From: an uncultured Pelagibacteraceae bacterium
GTDB lineage: Bacteria > Pseudomonadota > Alphaproteobacteria > Pelagibacterales > Pelagibacteraceae
Assembly: GCA_902623215.1 (NCBI GenBank)
Contig: CACNSS010000002.1
Location: forward strand, 1 to 64,000
Reading direction: 5' to 3'
Length of the DNA: 64,000 bases
The position numbers and the translations under genes are program-made. The notes beneath the pieces are model-generated. The model was not told the origin of the DNA. It was given only the letters and a program-made list of their open reading frames with translations, and ran no database searches. Below are positions 53,912 to 62,681 of the stretch, one piece after another. How positions within the stretch are numbered: position 1 is the stretch's first letter; each line of letters starts with the position of its first letter.

Positions 53912-55072
53912 ATGTTTAAAATTTTTAAAATAATTTTAATTAGTCTGACTATTGCTTTATTCATTTCAAAATTTGGGCACTCCAACGAAGAAAAAATCAA
54001 GATAGGTTTATTGGTTCCAATGTCAGGTGAAAAAAATAAGTTAGGGCAATCAATTATCAAGTCCACAAGATTGGCCCTTAAAGATATTGGCACTAATAAA
54101 ATAGAAATATACCCAAAAGACACTGGTTCAAGTCCTGCTAAAACACTTCAATCAGCTCTTGAGCTAAAAAGGTTAGGTATTAGAATTATAATAGGACCAG
54201 TTTTTTTTGAAAATCTTGAGTATCTAAATGAGATGGATGATATTATTTTTTTATCACTTACTAATAAAACAGAAGGTATACCCAGTAACGTTATAAGTAG
54301 TGGAGTAAATTCTGTTTCACAGTTAAATGCAATTAAAAAATTTGCAGAGCTTAATGAATTAAAAAAAACAATTTTATTAACTCCTGACCTTAATTATAAA
54401 AATGAAATTAAAAGGGCAATAGGAAAATCAAAATTAAAAATATCAAAGCATTATATTTATGATATTGAACCTACAAAACTTACACAACAAATTGAAGAAA
54501 TTACAAATTATAAAACGAGAAAACAAAATTTAGATGATGAGATAAAAAGAGTTGAATTATCTAATATAGATGAAGAAATAAAAAAAAGAAAAATAGAAAA
54601 ATTAAGTAAAAAATATACCATTGGAAATGTGAATTTCGATTCTTTAATTATCTCTGATTTTGACGAAAGTTTAAAAAGTGTAATTACTTCATTCTTATAT
54701 ACTGATGTGTCTCCACAGGAAAAATATTTTATTACATTAAATCAGTGGTTTGACAAAAGTTTACTCTCTGAAAAAAATATTCAACCCCTATATTATCCTT
54801 CAATCAATAAAAAAAATTTTGATAACTTTTCGATGAAATTCCTAGAATTTTATAATGAAAAACCTAATCATTTATCACTACTTAGTTATGATCTTATTGG
54901 ACTAATTTATTACTTGTCTTTAAAGGCTAACTTGTCTGATGCCAAGCTAATTTTTAAAAAACAAAATTCTTTTAAAGGTAAAATTGGAATTTTTGATATC
55001 AAAGATAACAAGATAAATCATAGATTAAATTTTTATTTAATCCAAGACGGATCTCTTAAAGAAATTTTTTAA
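53912..55072 (+). CDS. LpoA-like periplasmic penicillin-binding-protein activator
   Basis: A 386-aa exported protein with the periplasmic-binding-protein (LivK/LpoA C-terminal) fold. Signal peptide MFKIFKIILISLTIALFISKFGHS; IGLLVPMSGEKNKLGQSIIKSTRLAL is the first lobe. It has no lipobox and lacks the N-terminal TPR part of E. coli LpoA. Position next to rsmI and the BON lipoprotein supports the LpoA assignment; otherwise it could be read as an amino-acid ABC binding protein, but no transporter genes are near. The last 36 bp overlap rdgB tail to tail. Confidence 0.75.
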   Translation: MFKIFKIILISLTIALFISKFGHSNEEKIKIGLLVPMSGEKNKLGQSIIKSTRLALKDIGTNKIEIYPKDTGSSPAKTLQSALELKRLGIRIIIGPVFFENLEYLNEMDDIIFLSLTNKTEGIPSNVISSGVNSVSQLNAIKKFAELNELKKTILLTPDLNYKNEIKRAIGKSKLKISKHYIYDIEPTKLTQQIEEITNYKTRKQNLDDEIKRVELSNIDEEIKKRKIEKLSKKYTIGNVNFDSLIISDFDESLKSVITSFLYTDVSPQEKYFITLNQWFDKSLLSEKNIQPLYYPSINKKNFDNFSMKFLEFYNEKPNHLSLLSYDLIGLIYYLSLKANLSDAKLIFKKQNSFKGKIGIFDIKDNKINHRLNFYLIQDGSLKEIF

Positions 55073-55654
55073 TTTTTTAAAGGCTTTGGAACGATGATCC
55101 ATTTTATATTTTTTAGAAAAAGGTATTTGACCAAAGGTTTTCTTCTCATTTTTTGGAATGAATATTGGATCATAACCAAAACCATTTCTTCCCTTAGCTT
55201 TACAAGCAATACTTCCCTCTACTTTGCCTATGACGCATACTAAATTTTTGTTTAGATAACTTATTGAGAGAGCACAAATGAACCTTGCACTAATCTTTTT
55301 TTTTTTCCAATTTTTATCTTTCTTGTTTAATTCCTTGAAAACTTTTTTTATTGCAATTTTAAAATCTTTATTTTTTCCAGCCCATCTAGCAGAATAAATG
55401 CCTGGTTTTTTGTCTAAAATATCAATCTCAAGACCAGAGTCATCCGCTATACAAACTAAATTTGTTTTTTTGGAAAAATACTTTGACTTTATAATTGAAT
55501 TTTCCTTAAAAGTTTTGCCATTTTCCTTAGGACTTTTAAGCTTAAAATCCTTTGTTGAAAAAGTCTTTATATAATATGGAAGTAAATTCTTAATTTCCCT
55601 TAATTTTCCTTTATTATTGCTACCGATCAATAATTCTTTTATTTTTTTATTCAC
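55037..55654 (-). CDS. rdgB: XTP/dITP diphosphatase (RdgB/HAM1)
   Basis: House-cleaning nucleotidase for non-canonical purine NTPs. SNNKGKLREIKNLL, IADDSGLEIDIL, PGIYSARWAG, GFGYDPIF and MDHRSKAF are the family motifs. 205 aa. The C-terminal 36 bp overlap the LpoA-like gene on the other strand. Divergent from grpE; hrcA and rph, often in this interval, are absent. Confidence 0.94.
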   Translation of the reverse strand: MNKKIKELLIGSNNKGKLREIKNLLPYYIKTFSTKDFKLKSPKENGKTFKENSIIKSKYFSKKTNLVCIADDSGLEIDILDKKPGIYSARWAGKNKDFKIAIKKVFKELNKKDKNWKKKKISARFICALSISYLNKNLVCVIGKVEGSIACKAKGRNGFGYDPIFIPKNEKKTFGQIPFSKKYKMDHRSKAFKKLKNFFKRSVLD

Positions 55655-55656
55655 AT

Positions 55657-55684
55657 CTAGAAATTTAAAATTTACTTACCATAT
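55657..55684 (+). promoter_or_regulatory. Possible heat-shock (sigma32-type) promoter of grpE
   Basis: CTAGAAA-N13-TACCATAT resembles the RpoH consensus CTTGAAA-N11-16-CCCCATNT (6 of 7 and about 6 of 8 positions). It fills the 38-bp rdgB-grpE gap, so transcription would begin at or next to the grpE ATG, giving a leaderless or near-leaderless mRNA. Low certainty in AT-rich DNA. Confidence 0.3.
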
Positions 55685-55692
55685 ATCTCCAT

Positions 55693-56325
55693 ATGGAAAA
55701 AGAAGAAAACAAAACTACCATCGACAATCAAGAGATAAAAGAACAATTGGATGATAATAAGACTGATCAACCAGAAGATAAAGAAATTAAAAAAGAGAAA
55801 GATAAAGAGGAAAAATCACCAGAAGAAAAAATTACTGAGCTTGAGGATAAGCTAGCGAGAACTTTTGCAGAAATGGAAAATCAAAGAAGAAGGTTCGAAA
55901 AAGAAAAGATAGATGCTTTTGAGTATGGAGGTTATTCTTTTGCGAAAGAAGCATTGAACTTGATCGATAATTTAGAAAGATCAAAAAATATTTTGGAAAA
56001 TGATGAAAAATTAAAAAATACTGAAGCTTTAAAGAAAACTTTGGATCATTTTGATATAATATATAAGGATATAATCTCTATTTTTAGCAAAAATAATATT
56101 ACACCCATAGAAAGTATAAATAAAAAACTTGATCCAAATCTTCATCAAGCAATGATGGAAATAGAGGATGACAACAAAGAGCCCGGAACAATTATACAGG
56201 AAATACAAAAAGGATTTATGTTGAAGGATCGACTGTTAAGACCCTCCTTGGTTGGTGTTGCAAAAAAAACAACCTTAAAAAACGAAAAAAATGAAGAAAA
56301 TAAACAAAATTTAGAGGACAAATAA
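55693..56325 (+). CDS. grpE: Nucleotide exchange factor GrpE
   Basis: Co-chaperone of DnaK. A long charged Glu/Lys N-terminus (about 1-55) precedes the coiled coil (ELEDKLARTFAEMENQRRRFEKEK) and the beta-wing with GFMLKDRLLRPSLVGVAKK. 210 aa. First gene of grpE-dnaK-dnaJ. Confidence 0.95.
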   Translation: MEKEENKTTIDNQEIKEQLDDNKTDQPEDKEIKKEKDKEEKSPEEKITELEDKLARTFAEMENQRRRFEKEKIDAFEYGGYSFAKEALNLIDNLERSKNILENDEKLKNTEALKKTLDHFDIIYKDIISIFSKNNITPIESINKKLDPNLHQAMMEIEDDNKEPGTIIQEIQKGFMLKDRLLRPSLVGVAKKTTLKNEKNEENKQNLEDK

Positions 56326-56385
56326 TGTTTTATACAACTTGTAGATTTAAAATTAACACTTATATGAGTTTTGGAGAATTTAATT

Positions 56386-58314
56386 ATGAGTAAAATTATA
56401 GGAATTGACCTTGGTACGACCAACTCATGCGTTGCGATTATGGAAGGTAGCCAAGCTAAAGTTTTAGAAAATACAGAAGGGGCGAGAACCACACCTTCGG
56501 TTGTAGCTTTTACTGATGAAAATGAAAAATTAATCGGTCAACCAGCTAAAAGACAAGCAGTAACCAATCCTGAAAATACAATATTTGCAGTAAAAAGGCT
56601 AATCGGAAGAAATTTTGAAGATCCAACTGTAAAAAAAGATGTTGAGACTGCACCTTTTAAAATTATTAATTCCGAAAAAGGTGATGCGTGGATAGAAGCA
56701 AAAGGGCAGAAGTATTCACCATCTCAAATATCAGCGTTTATTTTACAAAAGATGAAAGAAACTGCTGAAAAATATTTAGGGCAAGCGGTTACTAAAGCTG
56801 TTATTACGGTCCCAGCTTACTTTAATGATGCACAAAGACAAGCTACAAAAGATGCTGGTAAAATTGCAGGGTTAGAAGTTTTAAGAATTATTAATGAACC
56901 AACTGCTGCTTCATTAGCTTATGGTTTAGACAAAAAACAAAATAAAAAGATTGCCGTTTATGATCTGGGTGGTGGAACATTTGATGTTTCAATACTTGAG
57001 CTTGGAGATGGTGTCTTTGAGGTAAAATCTACAAACGGTGATACCTTTTTAGGTGGGGAGGATTTTGATAATACAATTGTTGAATATTTGATTAATGAAT
57101 TTAAAAAAGACAACGGTATCGATCTGAAATCGGATAAACTTGCATTACAAAGATTAAAAGAAGCGGCTGAAAAAGCAAAGATTGAACTTTCATCTGCTGA
57201 ACAAACAGACATAAATTTGCCTTTTATAACAGCGGATAAAACTGGACCAAAACATATTAACCTCAAAATGACAAGAGCAAAGCTAGAAGCTTTAGTTGAG
57301 GATTTAATAGCCAAAACAATGCCTCCATGCAAAACAGCTTTAAAAGACGCGGGTATATCTGCCAATGAAATTGACGAAGTTGTCATGGTTGGTGGTATGA
57401 CTAGGATGCCAAAAGTTATTGAGGAAGTTAAAAACTTTTTTGGTAAAGATCCAAATAAAAGTGTTAATCCTGATGAAGTAGTAGCTATGGGTGCTGCTAT
57501 TCAGGCTGGTGTATTGCAAGGGGATGTTAAAGATGTTCTTTTATTAGATGTAACGCCTCTATCATTGGGTATTGAGACATTGGGCGGAGTTTCTACAAAG
57601 CTAATAGATAAAAATACTACAATTCCAACAAAGAAAAGTCAGGTTTTTTCAACTGCTGAAGATAACCAACCTGCTGTCTCTATCAGGGTTCTTCAGGGTG
57701 AGAGAGAAATGGCGACAGATAATAAGTTACTAGGTAATTTTGAATTAGTTGGTATTGCTCCAGCACCAAGGGGTGTACCTCAAATTGAGGTAACATTTGA
57801 TATTGACGCTAATGGAATTGTAAATGTTTCTGCAAAAGACAAAGGAACTGGTAAAGAACAAAAGATTCAAATTCAGGCCTCAGGAGGATTAAGTGAGGCA
57901 GAAATAGAAAAAATGGTTAAAGAAGCTGAAGCAAATAAAGAAGCTGACAAAAAGAAAAGAGAGTCAGTAGATGTAAGAAATCAGGCAGATACTTTAATTC
58001 ACTCGACTGAGAAAAATTTAAAAGAACATGGCTCAAAAATATCTGATGCTGATAAAAAAGCTATCGAGGATTCTTCAGCAGCTTTAAAAGAAACTTTAAA
58101 AAGTGAAAATACAGAAGAAATTAAGAAAAAAACTGAAGCTTTAGTGCAGGCCTCTATGAAGCTTGGAGAAGCTATCTATAAGTCACAACAAAATGCTAAA
58201 CCAGATTCTAATAAAGATGATGGCAAAGACGATGATAAAGAAAAAAAAGACGATAATGTTGTTGATGCGGATTTTGAAGAAGTAAAAGACGAGAATAAAG
58301 AAAAAAGCGCTTAA
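56386..58314 (+). CDS. dnaK: Chaperone DnaK
   Basis: Hsp70. Start at ATG 56386 ([15 protein letters not shown]) with Shine-Dalgarno GGAG 9 bases before; the track start adds five stray residues. [26 protein letters not shown] and [12 protein letters not shown] are the Hsp70 signatures; [11 protein letters not shown] and the lid follow, ending in an acidic [12 protein letters not shown] tail. 642 aa. Confidence 0.98.
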   Translation: MSKIIGIDLGTTNSCVAIMEGSQAKVLENTEGARTTPSVVAFTDENEKLIGQPAKRQAVTNPENTIFAVKRLIGRNFEDPTVKKDVETAPFKIINSEKGDAWIEAKGQKYSPSQISAFILQKMKETAEKYLGQAVTKAVITVPAYFNDAQRQATKDAGKIAGLEVLRIINEPTAASLAYGLDKKQNKKIAVYDLGGGTFDVSILELGDGVFEVKSTNGDTFLGGEDFDNTIVEYLINEFKKDNGIDLKSDKLALQRLKEAAEKAKIELSSAEQTDINLPFITADKTGPKHINLKMTRAKLEALVEDLIAKTMPPCKTALKDAGISANEIDEVVMVGGMTRMPKVIEEVKNFFGKDPNKSVNPDEVVAMGAAIQAGVLQGDVKDVLLLDVTPLSLGIETLGGVSTKLIDKNTTIPTKKSQVFSTAEDNQPAVSIRVLQGEREMATDNKLLGNFELVGIAPAPRGVPQIEVTFDIDANGIVNVSAKDKGTGKEQKIQIQASGGLSEAEIEKMVKEAEANKEADKKKRESVDVRNQADTLIHSTEKNLKEHGSKISDADKKAIEDSSAALKETLKSENTEEIKKKTEALVQASMKLGEAIYKSQQNAKPDSNKDDGKDDDKEKKDDNVVDADFEEVKDENKEKSA

Positions 58315-58341
58315 CTGACATCTATTTGTCCGAGTTAATAA

Positions 58342-59475
58342 ATGGCTAAAAGAGATTATTATGATGTTCTGGGCGTTAACAAAAGTGCTTCACCTGAAGA
58401 ATTAAAATCTGCTTATAGAAAACTCGCTGTAAAATATCATCCTGACAAAAACCCTGGGGACAAGAACGCAGAAGATAAATTTAAGGAGGCTAGTGAAGCT
58501 TATGGCGTTTTGTCAGATAAATCAAAAAAAGAAAATTATGACAACTTCGGTCATGCTGCTTTTGAGAATGGTGGTGGAGGAAGAGGTGGCTTTGGCGGCT
58601 TTGGAGGTTTTAGTGGCGCTGACTTTTCAGACATATTCGAAGATTTCTTTGGTGATTTTGGTGGTGGAAGAAGAAGTTCAAGAAGAAGCTCAAACAATAG
58701 AGGCTCAGATTTAAGATATGATTTATCTATAACTCTTGAAGAGGCTTACACTGGTAAGAAACAAAATATTCAATTTTCATCATCAGAAAAATGTACTTCG
58801 TGTAAGGGTAGTGGGTCTAAAGCAGGATACAGTCCTGATAGATGTACTTATTGTGGAGGAAATGGTCGTGTTAGAACAAACCAAGGATTTTTTACTGTTC
58901 AACAAACTTGCCCTCAATGTGCAGGCAGTGGTGAGGAAATAACTAACCCATGCAATGATTGTAATGGGCAGGGAAACAAACAAACCTCAAAAAAATTATC
59001 AGTAACGATTCCTAAAGGTGTCGATGATGGCACAAGAATAAGACTTGCTGGCAAAGGTGAGGCGGGAACAAGAGGTGGAACAACTGGTGACTTATACATA
59101 TTTGTTAATGTAAAATCTCACGAACTTTTCAAAAGATCTGAAGTTAATTTGTTTTTTGAATTTCCAATTTCTATTGCTGATGCTGCTCTTGGAACAACGA
59201 TTGAGATCCCAACTATTGATGGAAAAAAAGCTAAAATAAAAATACCTGATGGAACACAAAATGGTAAACAATTTCGATTAAAAGGTAAAGGAATGCCTTT
59301 CATGCGTAGAGGAGATTTTGGTGACCTGTACGTACAAGTTAAAACAGAAGTTCCCATTTCTCTCAATAAAGAACAAAAAGAATTGTTAGAAAAGTTTAGA
59401 AAAATTGAAAATGAGAGATCTAATCCAAGTATCAAAAAGTTTTTTCAAAAAGCTAAGGAATTTTGGAACAATTAA
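58342..59475 (+). CDS. dnaJ: Chaperone DnaJ
   Basis: Hsp40 co-chaperone. J domain with HPD (KYHPDKNPG), a Gly/Phe-rich linker ([14 protein letters not shown]), four CxxCxGxG-type zinc motifs ([32 protein letters not shown]) and two C-terminal beta domains. 377 aa. 27 bp after dnaK. Confidence 0.97.
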   Translation: MAKRDYYDVLGVNKSASPEELKSAYRKLAVKYHPDKNPGDKNAEDKFKEASEAYGVLSDKSKKENYDNFGHAAFENGGGGRGGFGGFGGFSGADFSDIFEDFFGDFGGGRRSSRRSSNNRGSDLRYDLSITLEEAYTGKKQNIQFSSSEKCTSCKGSGSKAGYSPDRCTYCGGNGRVRTNQGFFTVQQTCPQCAGSGEEITNPCNDCNGQGNKQTSKKLSVTIPKGVDDGTRIRLAGKGEAGTRGGTTGDLYIFVNVKSHELFKRSEVNLFFEFPISIADAALGTTIEIPTIDGKKAKIKIPDGTQNGKQFRLKGKGMPFMRRGDFGDLYVQVKTEVPISLNKEQKELLEKFRKIENERSNPSIKKFFQKAKEFWNN

Positions 59476-59478
59476 AAA

Positions 59479-59649
59479 ATGGATTTAGAAGAAATTATAC
59501 CCGCAATCGCTTTGATTGCCATACTGATACTGATACTACCTGAATTTATAAGCACTAACATAAAAAAAAATCGATTAATTAAAAATCTCTCTATTTGGGG
59601 TATTATTGTTTTATTACTTGTGGTACTTCTATATTTTGTCTTCAAATGA
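59479..59649 (+). CDS. 56-aa two-helix membrane protein between dnaJ and dapB
   Basis: An ORF missed by the track: MDLEEIIPAIALIAILILIL, then PEFISTNIKKNRLIKNLSIW, then a second hydrophobic stretch ending YFVFK. Two membrane helices are joined by a basic loop (KKNRLIKN), predicting both termini outside by the positive-inside rule. It starts 3 bp after dnaJ and its stop overlaps the dapB ATG (ATGA), which supports real translation. I do not recognise a family. Confidence 0.75.
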   Translation: MDLEEIIPAIALIAILILILPEFISTNIKKNRLIKNLSIWGIIVLLLVVLLYFVFK

Positions 59650-60422
59650 AAAAGATTAATTTAGCTGTAACTGGGTGTTTGGGAAGAATGGGGCAACAGA
59701 TAATTAAATCTGTCAAATCAAATAAAAAATTTAAGTTAGTAGCTGTAACCGAAAATAAAAAAACTCATAAAAAGCTTCAAGGTTTAAACATATCAAAAAA
59801 TAATTTAGAAGTTTTTAAGAAAACAAATCTAATTATAGATTTTACAATCCCAAAATGTACGATGGAAATATTAAAAATTGCTTTGAAATTGAAGAAGAGA
59901 GTAGTTATTGGTACTACTGGTTTTACAGTAAAAGAGGAAAGTTTAATTAAAAAATACTCAAAAAAAATACCAATTTTAAAAGCAGGAAATATGAGCTTAG
60001 GTATTAATCTGCTGATGTACCTAACAGAAATAACTTCGAAATCGCTAGGAGATAATTTTCAAAGTAAAGTATTTGAAGTACATCATAAACACAAAAAAGA
60101 TTATCCTTCAGGAACTGCTTTAATGCTTGGAAAAGGAATTGCAGATGGAAAAAATAAAAATTTATATAACTTAATTGGAAAAAAATACCTAAACAAAAAA
60201 ACTTTCCCATATGGAAAAAAAATCAATTTCAATTCAATTAGAAAAGGTGAGATAATAGGTGAACATGAAGTTAAATTTTCAAGCGGAAAAGAAATAGTGA
60301 CATTAAATCACGAGGCTTTCGATAGAGCTTTATATTCTGAGGGTGCATTGTCTGCTGGTGAATGGTTAATGACCAAAAAACCAGGTCTTTATTCAATGCG
60401 AGATCTTATGAATTTCAAGTAA
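59646..60422 (+). CDS. dapB: 4-hydroxy-tetrahydrodipicolinate reductase
   Basis: NAD(P)H-dependent step of the DAP/lysine pathway. The start at ATG 59646 (MKKINLAVTGCLGRMGQQI) contains the nucleotide loop; the track start lies in the small membrane ORF. The catalytic block EVHHKHKKDYPSGTAL is present. 258 aa. Its stop overlaps the nth ATG (TAATG). Links to lysA upstream and to cell-wall synthesis. Confidence 0.95.
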   Translation: MKKINLAVTGCLGRMGQQIIKSVKSNKKFKLVAVTENKKTHKKLQGLNISKNNLEVFKKTNLIIDFTIPKCTMEILKIALKLKKRVVIGTTGFTVKEESLIKKYSKKIPILKAGNMSLGINLLMYLTEITSKSLGDNFQSKVFEVHHKHKKDYPSGTALMLGKGIADGKNKNLYNLIGKKYLNKKTFPYGKKINFNSIRKGEIIGEHEVKFSSGKEIVTLNHEAFDRALYSEGALSAGEWLMTKKPGLYSMRDLMNFK

Positions 60423-61075
60423 TGACTGAAATTCAGAGAGCAAAAATTATTTTAAAACATCTTAATAAAATATATCCAAATATTAGAGTTCCTCTAAAGA
60501 GTCGCAATATTTTTACATTATTAATCTCTGTTTTATTATCTGCACAATGTACTGATGTAAATGTTAATAATGTTACAAAAAATATATATCCTAAATATTA
60601 TAAACCACGTCACTTTTTAAAATTAGGAAGAAAAAAAATTGAAAAACTTATAAAAAAAATCGGTATTTTTAGAATAAAGGCAAAAAGTATATACAATCTT
60701 TGCCATATATTAGAAAAAAACTATAATGGCAAAGTTCCACAAACATTTGATGAATTAGAACAACTACCTGGAGTAGGTCATAAAACGGCTAGTGTAGTTA
60801 TGTCTCAAGGATTTGGTTTTCCAGCATTTCCTGTTGATACTCACATTCATAGATTAGCTCAAAGATGGGGATTAACTAACGGTAAGAACGTTGTGCAAAC
60901 CGAAAAAGATTTAAAAAGATTATTCCCAAAAAAATATTGGAATAAACTTCATCTACAAATTATTTATTACGGTAGAGAATATTGTAAAGCACGAGATTGT
61001 TATGGATTATCTTGTAAAATATGCACTAGTTGCTATCCTGGTAGAAAAAAACCAATCAAAACAAAAAAACCATAA
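60422..61075 (+). CDS. nth: Endonuclease III with altered Fe-S cysteine spacing
   Basis: Base-excision glycosylase/AP lyase for oxidised pyrimidines. The HhH motif LPGVGHKTASVV has the catalytic Lys, and the catalytic Asp is in FPVDTHIHRLA. The C-terminal cluster loop reads CKARDCYGLSCKICTSC: Cys at offsets 0, 5, 10, 13, 16, whereas E. coli has 0, 7, 10, 16, so the second ligand is shifted. Start at ATG 60422 (MTEIQRAKI), overlapping the dapB stop. 217 aa. Confidence 0.93.
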   Translation: MTEIQRAKIILKHLNKIYPNIRVPLKSRNIFTLLISVLLSAQCTDVNVNNVTKNIYPKYYKPRHFLKLGRKKIEKLIKKIGIFRIKAKSIYNLCHILEKNYNGKVPQTFDELEQLPGVGHKTASVVMSQGFGFPAFPVDTHIHRLAQRWGLTNGKNVVQTEKDLKRLFPKKYWNKLHLQIIYYGREYCKARDCYGLSCKICTSCYPGRKKPIKTKKP

Positions 61076-62005
61076 ATGAAAGTTTTAGGTATAGGAAATG
61101 CTATTGTAGATGTGATCTGTAAAGTAAATGATGATTTTTTAATAAAAAACAATCTTACTAAAGGACTAATGAAGCTAATATTTGATGAAACTGAATTTTC
61201 AAATTTGTTGTCTAATTTGAAAATTGAAAAAACAATTTCAGGGGGTTCTGTTGCAAACTCGATAGTGGGTTTATCACAATTAAAAAATAATGTTGGTTTT
61301 ATCGGTAAAATATCTGATGATGATTTTGGTGCAAGATATGAGGAAGGTTTAAAAAAAGAAAATGTAAATTTTCTTTATACAAAAAAAAAAGAAATTCTTC
61401 CTACAGGAACGTGTTTAATTTTGATTACTCCTGACTCAGAGAGAACTATGTGTACTTTTTTAGGCACCGCAGGAAAAATAAATAAGAACGATTTAGATAT
61501 TAACGCAATAAAACAGAGTGAATTAATCTTTCTAGAGGGTTATTTGTGGGATAAAGGAGAACCCAAAGAGGCTTTTGAAAAAGCTATCAATTTATCAAAT
61601 AAAACTGCGATGTCTTTATCTGATAAATTTTGTGTCGATAGACATAAAACAAATTTTTTAAACTTAGTGAAAAATGATCTAGATTTAGTTTTTGCAAATG
61701 AAGGTGAAATTACATCCTTAATTGATACTACAAATTTTGATGAAGTAATTTCCTTTTGTAAGGAAATAAAAAAACATTTAATCATAACCAGGGGCGAGAA
61801 AGGTGCAATCTCAATTTATAGAAACGAAGTAGCAGAAATCAGTGCCAAAAAAGATCTAAAGATTGTAGATCTTACAGGTGCAGGAGATTTATTTGCATCT
61901 GGTTACTTACATGGATATATTAACAATTTTTCCCAAAAAGAATGCTTAGTGAAGGCAACAGAAATGGCCTCTAAAATAATACAACAAATTGGGGCACGGA
62001 TTTAA
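61076..62005 (+). CDS. PfkB-family sugar/nucleoside kinase (adenosine-kinase-like)
   Basis: Ribokinase-superfamily kinase. GNAIVDVICKV, the GGSVANSIVGLSQL substrate region, and the C-terminal signature DLTGAGDLFASGYLHG with catalytic Asp. 309 aa. The N-terminal GNAIVDV and GGSxANS pattern is typical of the alphaproteobacterial adenosine-kinase-like group; the substrate is not certain. Zero-gap start after nth. Its TAA stop overlaps the stop of the ArfA-like ORF. Confidence 0.88.
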   Translation: MKVLGIGNAIVDVICKVNDDFLIKNNLTKGLMKLIFDETEFSNLLSNLKIEKTISGGSVANSIVGLSQLKNNVGFIGKISDDDFGARYEEGLKKENVNFLYTKKKEILPTGTCLILITPDSERTMCTFLGTAGKINKNDLDINAIKQSELIFLEGYLWDKGEPKEAFEKAINLSNKTAMSLSDKFCVDRHKTNFLNLVKNDLDLVFANEGEITSLIDTTNFDEVISFCKEIKKHLIITRGEKGAISIYRNEVAEISAKKDLKIVDLTGAGDLFASGYLHGYINNFSQKECLVKATEMASKIIQQIGARI

Positions 62006-62124
62006 ACTTTTTTCAATCTTTTAAAGCTTCCTTTGCCTTTTTTTGGTTTTATTACTCTTGGCTTAAATTTTTTAGTAAATAGTTCCTTAGCAAACTTATT
62101 TTTTTTTTGAAATTTGGTAACCAT
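62002..62124 (-). CDS. ArfA-like alternative ribosome-rescue factor candidate (40 aa)
   Basis: Below the track cutoff. The minus strand from ATG 62124 reads MVTKFQKKNKFAKELFTKKF, then KPRVIKPKKGKGSFKRLKKV, TAA. The stretch FKPRVIKPKKGKGSFKR aligns without gaps to the ArfA core of E. coli (FRQRVEKNKKGKGSYMR), including the invariant-looking KKGKGS. ArfA recruits RF2 to ribosomes stalled without a stop codon, using this basic part in the mRNA channel. The hydrophobic C-terminal extension of full-length E. coli ArfA is absent, as in its functional truncated form. It overlaps the 3' end of the upstream regulator gene by 29 bp and shares stop bases (TTAA) with the convergent kinase gene. Assignment is by motif only. 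Confidence 0.72.
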   Translation of the reverse strand: MVTKFQKKNKFAKELFTKKFKPRVIKPKKGKGSFKRLKKV

Positions 62125-62668
62125 TTTTCTTACTAATTATTAGATTATCATCAAAAAACTTCTCTTTAATCTTTTTTCTTAATCTATGAATATGAGTTTC
62201 TACTGTATGGGTTTCTAATTTAGATTGATATCCCCAAACTTTTTCTTGTAACTCATGTACTCTGGTCGGTAATTTATTTTTAGATAAAAAGATAATTGTA
62301 TCTATTTCTTTTTCTGTTAGTTTGAGTTTTTGATTTTCTAGAATCATCTCTCTAGAATTTATATTTATTATATATTCACCAACATTTATATTAGATTGTT
62401 TGATGAAATTTTTTTTTAAAAACTCAACATTTATTTTTTCTAAAAGTTTTGTGAGTTTGATTGGAGAATTATCAACTAAAATCAGATTAGGCAGATTTGA
62501 ATGTTTCTTATCAGATAAAACAAGAAAGTGATCATGGTCTTTAAATTGAGCATTTAAGATTTCTTTTTTTGTAAAACTAGTAATTTTAAAATTTAAATGT
62601 TCTTCTATCTCTTTAAAAATATCATAAAGTATGGGTAATTCAAAAATAAACAAAGTTTGATTATTCAT
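62096..62668 (-). CDS. OmpR-type winged-helix regulator with degenerate receiver
   Basis: 190 aa from ATG 62668 (MNNQTLFIFELPIL); the track start 48 codons upstream lies antisense in the L,D-transpeptidase gene. The C-terminal trans_reg_C domain is clear: LTEKEIDTIIFLSKNK, VWGYQSKLETHTVETHIHRLRKKIKEK and IISKKNGYQI. The ~90-residue N-terminal part has receiver-like strands, but I cannot find a standard phospho-acceptor Asp or T/K pattern, so it may be phosphorylation-independent. Divergent from the L,D-transpeptidase by 13 bp, a candidate target. Confidence 0.83.
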   Translation of the reverse strand: MNNQTLFIFELPILYDIFKEIEEHLNFKITSFTKKEILNAQFKDHDHFLVLSDKKHSNLPNLILVDNSPIKLTKLLEKINVEFLKKNFIKQSNINVGEYIININSREMILENQKLKLTEKEIDTIIFLSKNKLPTRVHELQEKVWGYQSKLETHTVETHIHRLRKKIKEKFFDDNLIISKKNGYQISKKK

Positions 62669-62681
62669 ATATAAATACAAT

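Noticed and set aside
53912-55072. Amino-acid ABC transporter binding protein
   Set aside because: No permease or ATPase genes nearby; the rsmI and BON-lipoprotein neighbours favour the LpoA-like reading.
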